DNA of 64,000 bases from Bacteroidales bacterium (GTDB lineage: Bacteria; Bacteroidota; Bacteroidia; Bacteroidales; Marinilabiliaceae), in the NCBI GenBank assembly GCA_024401335.1, contig JAKSLH010000006.1, positions 1 through 64,000 on the forward strand, given 5' to 3'. Under the pieces are notes generated by a model. That model saw only the letters and a program-made list of their open reading frames with translations, had not been told where the DNA came from and did not search any database. A program made the position numbers and the translations under genes. This document shows positions 60,296 to 64,000 of the stretch, piece after piece. Numbering within the stretch: position 1 is the first letter of the stretch; the number at the start of each line of letters is the position of its first letter.

Positions 60296-63200
60296 ATGAG
60301 AATAAAATTACTATCTTGTTTTACGGCAATGATGCTTTCGGCAGTTTGCCTTAATGCTCAGAACTATGAGCTCGTCTGGAGTGATGAGTTCGATGGCACA
60401 GAGCTTAACAGAGAAGTCTGGAATTATGAAACCGGAACAGGTACCGATGGTTGGGGCAACTGGGAAAAGCAGTATTATACCGACCGTAAAGACAATGTAA
60501 ATGTTGCAGATGGCAAGTTGACTATCACATGTAAGAAAGAGGCATACAATGGTAGCCAGTATACATCAGGTCGTATTCAGACACGCAACAAAGTGATGTT
60601 CAAGTATGGTAAGATTGAGTCGCTCATCAAGGTTCCTATGGGTGCTTCAGGTGTGTGGCCAGCGTTTTGGATGTTAGGCACAGGTCATGGTGGTGCTTGG
60701 CCATATTGCGGTGAGATAGACATCATGGAGATGATGTGTAAGGCAGACAATGCGACATGGAATGAAGCCCTCACTACATACCACTGGAATATTCAGGGTG
60801 TTAATGGTGATTATCAGCATGGTTCACATGGTTTAGGATATAAGTATGGTGAGGAGCTTGGTGCTAAGTGGCGTGTCTATGGTCTTGAATGGACGCCAAC
60901 ACTCATGACAGGTTATGTATGCGATGCAGATGGAAGCAACCGTCATGACATCTGTTCCCTTGACATCAGCTCTCACGAAGGAGGTATGGAAGCGTTCACC
61001 GATTATGAGTTTTATATTGTCTATAACTTTGCATTTGGTGGCACATATGTAAATAATGAAATAGATAATTCATGGACAGGTGACAACATGCAGGTAGAAT
61101 GGGTACGTGTATATCAGGACGTGGATGTACCTTCATCAACGAATGCAATTGGCAATTTCACCCCTCAGGTCAATACTGATTATATAAGAGTGCTTTCCGA
61201 TAAAGAATTTGATGGTTCTGTTCTTGATCTTAGTGCTGCGCCATTCTATATTTGGGAAGGCACAATGAAAGCACATGAAGCAGATGCTTTTGAAGGAGAG
61301 GGAGTCATAGGTCTTGAGAATTGTGGCGAGACATGGTATGGAGCAGGTTATAACTATAGTGCTTCTACAATAAATTATGACAACCTTAAAAACTATACAC
61401 TTCATTTTGCTCTTAAGACCAATATGACAGAGCCATTCCAAGTTAACTGTAATAAGGGTAATGTTCAGATTACACCAACCAAGGTTAATGAATGGGAAGA
61501 GTTTAATTTGCCAGTTGCTACTTCGTTCCCAGGAATTGTGCTTGGAGAGCGATCATCGTTTGAGCCTTTCACTTTCAATCAAGTAGGTGGAACGAAGATG
61601 AGTGGCAGAACATTCTTTATAGATGATGTGTACTTCTATTGTACAACTCCAAATACAGAACCAAATATAGTAGTGTCAGGTCAGAAGGGCAAATTAAAAG
61701 ACAAGGGAGCCAAGGCAACGGTGAAGATCAGCGGAAGCAACCTTGCTAGTGATGTTGTAATTACAATGTCAAATGCCAATGATTTCAGATTACTTACAGA
61801 CAAGATTACCCCTGTAGAAGGCAAGGTGAATCAAGATGTAGAGATTGAATTTATTGGTACATCATCTTCAGCTACCAAGTTGACCTTTACTTGTGGCGAA
61901 CTTAAATCCTTCGCGACTATTGTTTCCGATATCAGAGATGTAGAGCGTCTTACAACCGACTATATTATCCTTTCGCGTGATGAAGTAGTAGATGGTTCTT
62001 TCCGTGATTGGACAGGTGAGACAATTGATATATGGGCAAACGAGTGGACAAATGGTCCTACAATGTCAGCCGCAGAAGGCGTGACACCATTTGAAGGCGA
62101 CAATTGTTTGGCGCTCAAAGGACTCGGCAAAGGTTGGTATGGTGGTGCTTTTGTTGTCAATCAGAAGCTCGACTACGAGTATATAAATCGTTATACTTTC
62201 CATTTGGCATACTATGCGTCTACTACATATCCTACCACAATAAAAGTGTTTGGAGCAGAGATTCAGTTGAAAGCAGACGAGGCAAACACATGGCAGGAAT
62301 TTGAGTTCCCAATGTGGAAGTACAATTTGGATCTTGATGTGATGAGCAGCGCCACTCCATTATCTTTCAGCCAGGGAGCAGGTGAGCCAGTAGAGGCTCA
62401 GGATGGTAAGATAATAGCCTTTGACGATGTATATTTCTATATACCAGAAGGATCAGGCGTGCCAGCAGTATCATGTTCATCAAATGTAATAATTGATACG
62501 CGAAGCACAACAACAGGAAGCATCCGTATATCGGGCAGTAACCTTGGTGTAGGTGCTAAGTTGTCATTGGTAAGTTCAAATCCTAATTTCGAGCTTTCTA
62601 CAACAAGCATCACAGCTATTGGCGGTAAGATTCAGCAAGATGTAACAGTAACCTATAAGGGAGGCGGCATTGAATATGCAACAGTTGTTGCCACATGTGG
62701 TGACATTCAAAAGGTGATATCACTTTCGTCATTCTCTGATGTAGCATATTCATCATCATGCAACTTGGTAGAAGGCTTCACTGATGGTGGTAGATATTAT
62801 GCCAATACTTGGAATTGGGTGCAGCTTACTGGTTCGACAACAACGATAAACGGTGACGGTGCAGAGTTCTACATGCCTTATGCTACAACAACTCAGTTCC
62901 AGTCGCAGTTCTGGCTTAAGCCAACAAGCACATTGGCACTCGAGGCGGGTACTAAATACTCGGTAAAGGCAACTCTCGTGTCGGATAAGGATGCTACTCT
63001 CACGTTCAAGATTGTAGAGCATGCAGATAATGCACCAGCATTTCTTGAGAAGAAGGTCAATATGCGTGCAGGTGTAGCGACAGTAATCAACTACACAGGC
63101 ATAGCGATAGAAGGTCTGAACAATGAGAGCATCTTCTTCGATTTCGGTGGCAACCAGGCAGAAACTAAAGTGACAGTCTACAATGTAGAGGTAGGTCTTG

Positions 63201-63451
63201 CAGAATGCTATGGTGATAACATTAGTGTTGTAGAAGATACAGCAATAGAGGTTATAGAGAAGCAGAGCAATGCAAAGGTATATGCAAGTGGTCGCTTGAT
63301 CTTCATTGAGAATGCGGAAGGTGATGCGCAGGTATATGACATGCTAGGTCGTTGTATCTACAGCGGTTGTGAGTCGCAGATATCAGTAAACAATGGTGGT
63401 ATATATATCGTCAAGGTAGATGATATTGTCAAGAAGATAGTAATAAGATAA
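60296..63451 (+). CDS. Secreted multidomain GH16 beta-glucanase, paralog without F5/8C domains
   Basis: 1051 residues from the ATG at 60296; the frame upstream to 60260 would spoil the signal peptide MRIKLLSCFTAMMLSAVCLNAQ. GH16 domain about 23-280 with E140, D142 and E145 in GEIDIMEMM, then two copies of the same beta module (about 292 and 552) with WYGAG/WYGGA, their Ig-like partners, and the third module (about 820-975). The C-terminus (about 985-1051; AKVYASGRLIFIE...AQVYDMLGRCIYSG) looks like a type IX sorting domain. A paralog of the preceding gene over most of its length, probably from tandem duplication. Confidence 0.9.
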   Translation: MRIKLLSCFTAMMLSAVCLNAQNYELVWSDEFDGTELNREVWNYETGTGTDGWGNWEKQYYTDRKDNVNVADGKLTITCKKEAYNGSQYTSGRIQTRNKVMFKYGKIESLIKVPMGASGVWPAFWMLGTGHGGAWPYCGEIDIMEMMCKADNATWNEALTTYHWNIQGVNGDYQHGSHGLGYKYGEELGAKWRVYGLEWTPTLMTGYVCDADGSNRHDICSLDISSHEGGMEAFTDYEFYIVYNFAFGGTYVNNEIDNSWTGDNMQVEWVRVYQDVDVPSSTNAIGNFTPQVNTDYIRVLSDKEFDGSVLDLSAAPFYIWEGTMKAHEADAFEGEGVIGLENCGETWYGAGYNYSASTINYDNLKNYTLHFALKTNMTEPFQVNCNKGNVQITPTKVNEWEEFNLPVATSFPGIVLGERSSFEPFTFNQVGGTKMSGRTFFIDDVYFYCTTPNTEPNIVVSGQKGKLKDKGAKATVKISGSNLASDVVITMSNANDFRLLTDKITPVEGKVNQDVEIEFIGTSSSATKLTFTCGELKSFATIVSDIRDVERLTTDYIILSRDEVVDGSFRDWTGETIDIWANEWTNGPTMSAAEGVTPFEGDNCLALKGLGKGWYGGAFVVNQKLDYEYINRYTFHLAYYASTTYPTTIKVFGAEIQLKADEANTWQEFEFPMWKYNLDLDVMSSATPLSFSQGAGEPVEAQDGKIIAFDDVYFYIPEGSGVPAVSCSSNVIIDTRSTTTGSIRISGSNLGVGAKLSLVSSNPNFELSTTSITAIGGKIQQDVTVTYKGGGIEYATVVATCGDIQKVISLSSFSDVAYSSSCNLVEGFTDGGRYYANTWNWVQLTGSTTTINGDGAEFYMPYATTTQFQSQFWLKPTSTLALEAGTKYSVKATLVSDKDATLTFKIVEHADNAPAFLEKKVNMRAGVATVINYTGIAIEGLNNESIFFDFGGNQAETKVTVYNVEVGLAECYGDNISVVEDTAIEVIEKQSNAKVYASGRLIFIENAEGDAQVYDMLGRCIYSGCESQISVNNGGIYIVKVDDIVKKIVIR

Positions 63452-63460
63452 ATTAGTATA

Positions 63461-63501
63461 GAAGGTGCATGTCGGTTAACCATTGATATGCGCCTTCTTT
63501 T
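63461..63501 (+). terminator. Terminator after the second GH16 gene
   Basis: Ten-bp stem GAAGGTGCAT (63461-63470) with ATGCGCCTTC (63488-63497), one G-T pair, followed by TTTT. Only 30 bp remain before the next gene. Confidence 0.8.
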
Positions 63502-63531
63502 AGAATAACAAACCTTATAATTAATTGAAAT

Positions 63532-64000
63532 ATGAAAAAGAGTTTACTAATGTTGGTTGCATCAACAATGATGTCAACAATGGCTTGGGCCGAGACTTAC
63601 GATAAGACAGAGCTTACAAGTGGCGACAAGACTATTGCACTCTCATGCCTTACAGATGGCAATGGAAATTATCAGATGATAATTGAAGGAGAAGGCCTTA
63701 CTGGTCTTGGTGGATCGTTTGCCTTTAAAGATGGTGTAGGTGGATATGATGTCCGTAGCAATATGACAGTAAGTAGTGACAACACTTCAATTGTATGCAA
63801 CTGGACTTCTACATCAAACACATATCTTCATACTCCACTTTATGTTATGATGCCTGGTGAGGTTAATTTCGGTGAGTTATCTATAGACTGGAAGACAGTT
63901 GACGAGTTGGCAGGTGTTGGCGCTGGTTCTGGTTCAGGTTCTGAGGTAGAGACACCTCAACCAGAAGCACCTCAAAGTTCTACAACAGGCAATATCAGAC
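63532..64000 (+). CDS. Secreted protein, partial; third gene of the glucan locus
   Basis: At least 156 residues; the frame is open to the right edge. The signal peptide is MKKSLLMLVASTMMSTMAWA. The mature part begins ETYDKTELTSGDKTIALSC and continues as a beta-rich module (YQMIIEGEGLTGLGGSFAFKD, shortened here), then a Gly/Ser-rich linker (GAGSGSGS) and Pro/Glu-rich EVETPQPEAPQS. I do not recognise a family; the layout of a short beta module, linker and more suggests another glycan-binding or hydrolytic enzyme. No promoter was seen in the 30 bp after the preceding terminator. Confidence 0.7.
   Translation, partial: MKKSLLMLVASTMMSTMAWAETYDKTELTSGDKTIALSCLTDGNGNYQMIIEGEGLTGLGGSFAFKDGVGGYDVRSNMTVSSDNTSIVCNWTSTSNTYLHTPLYVMMPGEVNFGELSIDWKTVDELAGVGAGSGSGSEVETPQPEAPQSSTTGNIR

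Overview
The window comes from a chromosome of a Bacteroidota bacterium, most likely order Bacteroidales (gut or rumen Prevotella-like lineages fit, but the family is inference). Three things point there. Promoters match the Bacteroidota form TTTG-N19-21-TAnnTTTG rather than the E. coli -35/-10. Genes mostly lack Shine-Dalgarno sites. The gene content is typical: type B L31, SpmA/SpmB fusion, reg_prop sensor, DUF2807, and GH16 enzymes with Por-type C-terminal sorting domains. No insertion sequence, prophage or CRISPR array was seen.

Layout. 1-7139: the rightward S10/spc ribosomal protein operon from rpsC (cut by the left edge) to secY, closed by a strong terminator. 7227-10744: a separate transcription unit infA-rpmJ-rpsM-rpsK-rpsD-rpoA-rplQ with its own promoter and terminator. 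10798-18000: leftward mtaB, rpmE2 and an AlkD-like gene; tRNA-His and a GATE-type membrane protein rightward; then leftward antiporter-miaA-radical SAM. 18108-21960: rightward small membrane protein, UPF1-like helicase, a secreted protein, murI and a HicB-like protein. 21964-26067: leftward udk-gamma carbonic anhydrase, uvrB and an outer-membrane barrel. 26310-31040: murB facing the leftward membrane protein-aroB-aroA unit, then a MORN-repeat protein. 31541-38991: rightward envelope operon M23 peptidase-dxr-propeller/SpoIIE sensor-waaA-aqpZ. 39074-44588: marC, DUF389 and an uncharacterised three-gene envelope operon (lipoprotein, barrel, lipoprotein). 44699-52323: trpEG behind a ribosome-mediated trp attenuator, then Dabb, a small membrane protein, mutL, two rhomboid proteases and an EEP hydrolase. 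52337-55239: leftward RNase H, a DUF5686-like barrel and a DUF2807 lipoprotein. 55398-64000: a beta-glucan (laminarin-type) utilisation locus with two paralogous secreted GH16 enzymes and the start of a third secreted protein.

The two most informative regulatory findings were read directly from the sequence. The first is a complete trp attenuator before trpE: a leader peptide with three consecutive Trp codons, an antiterminator and a terminator. The second is an 88-bp gap-free similarity upstream of both GH16 genes. It carries YGTA repeats at 11/22-bp phasing that end at the -33 box, which suggests one activator controls both enzymes. Other notable points are a cluster of zinc-free ribosomal protein versions (S14, L31, L36), face-to-face overlapping promoters at tRNA-His, a terminator for aroBA hidden inside the 3' end of murB, and a two-stem leader before the three-gene envelope operon.
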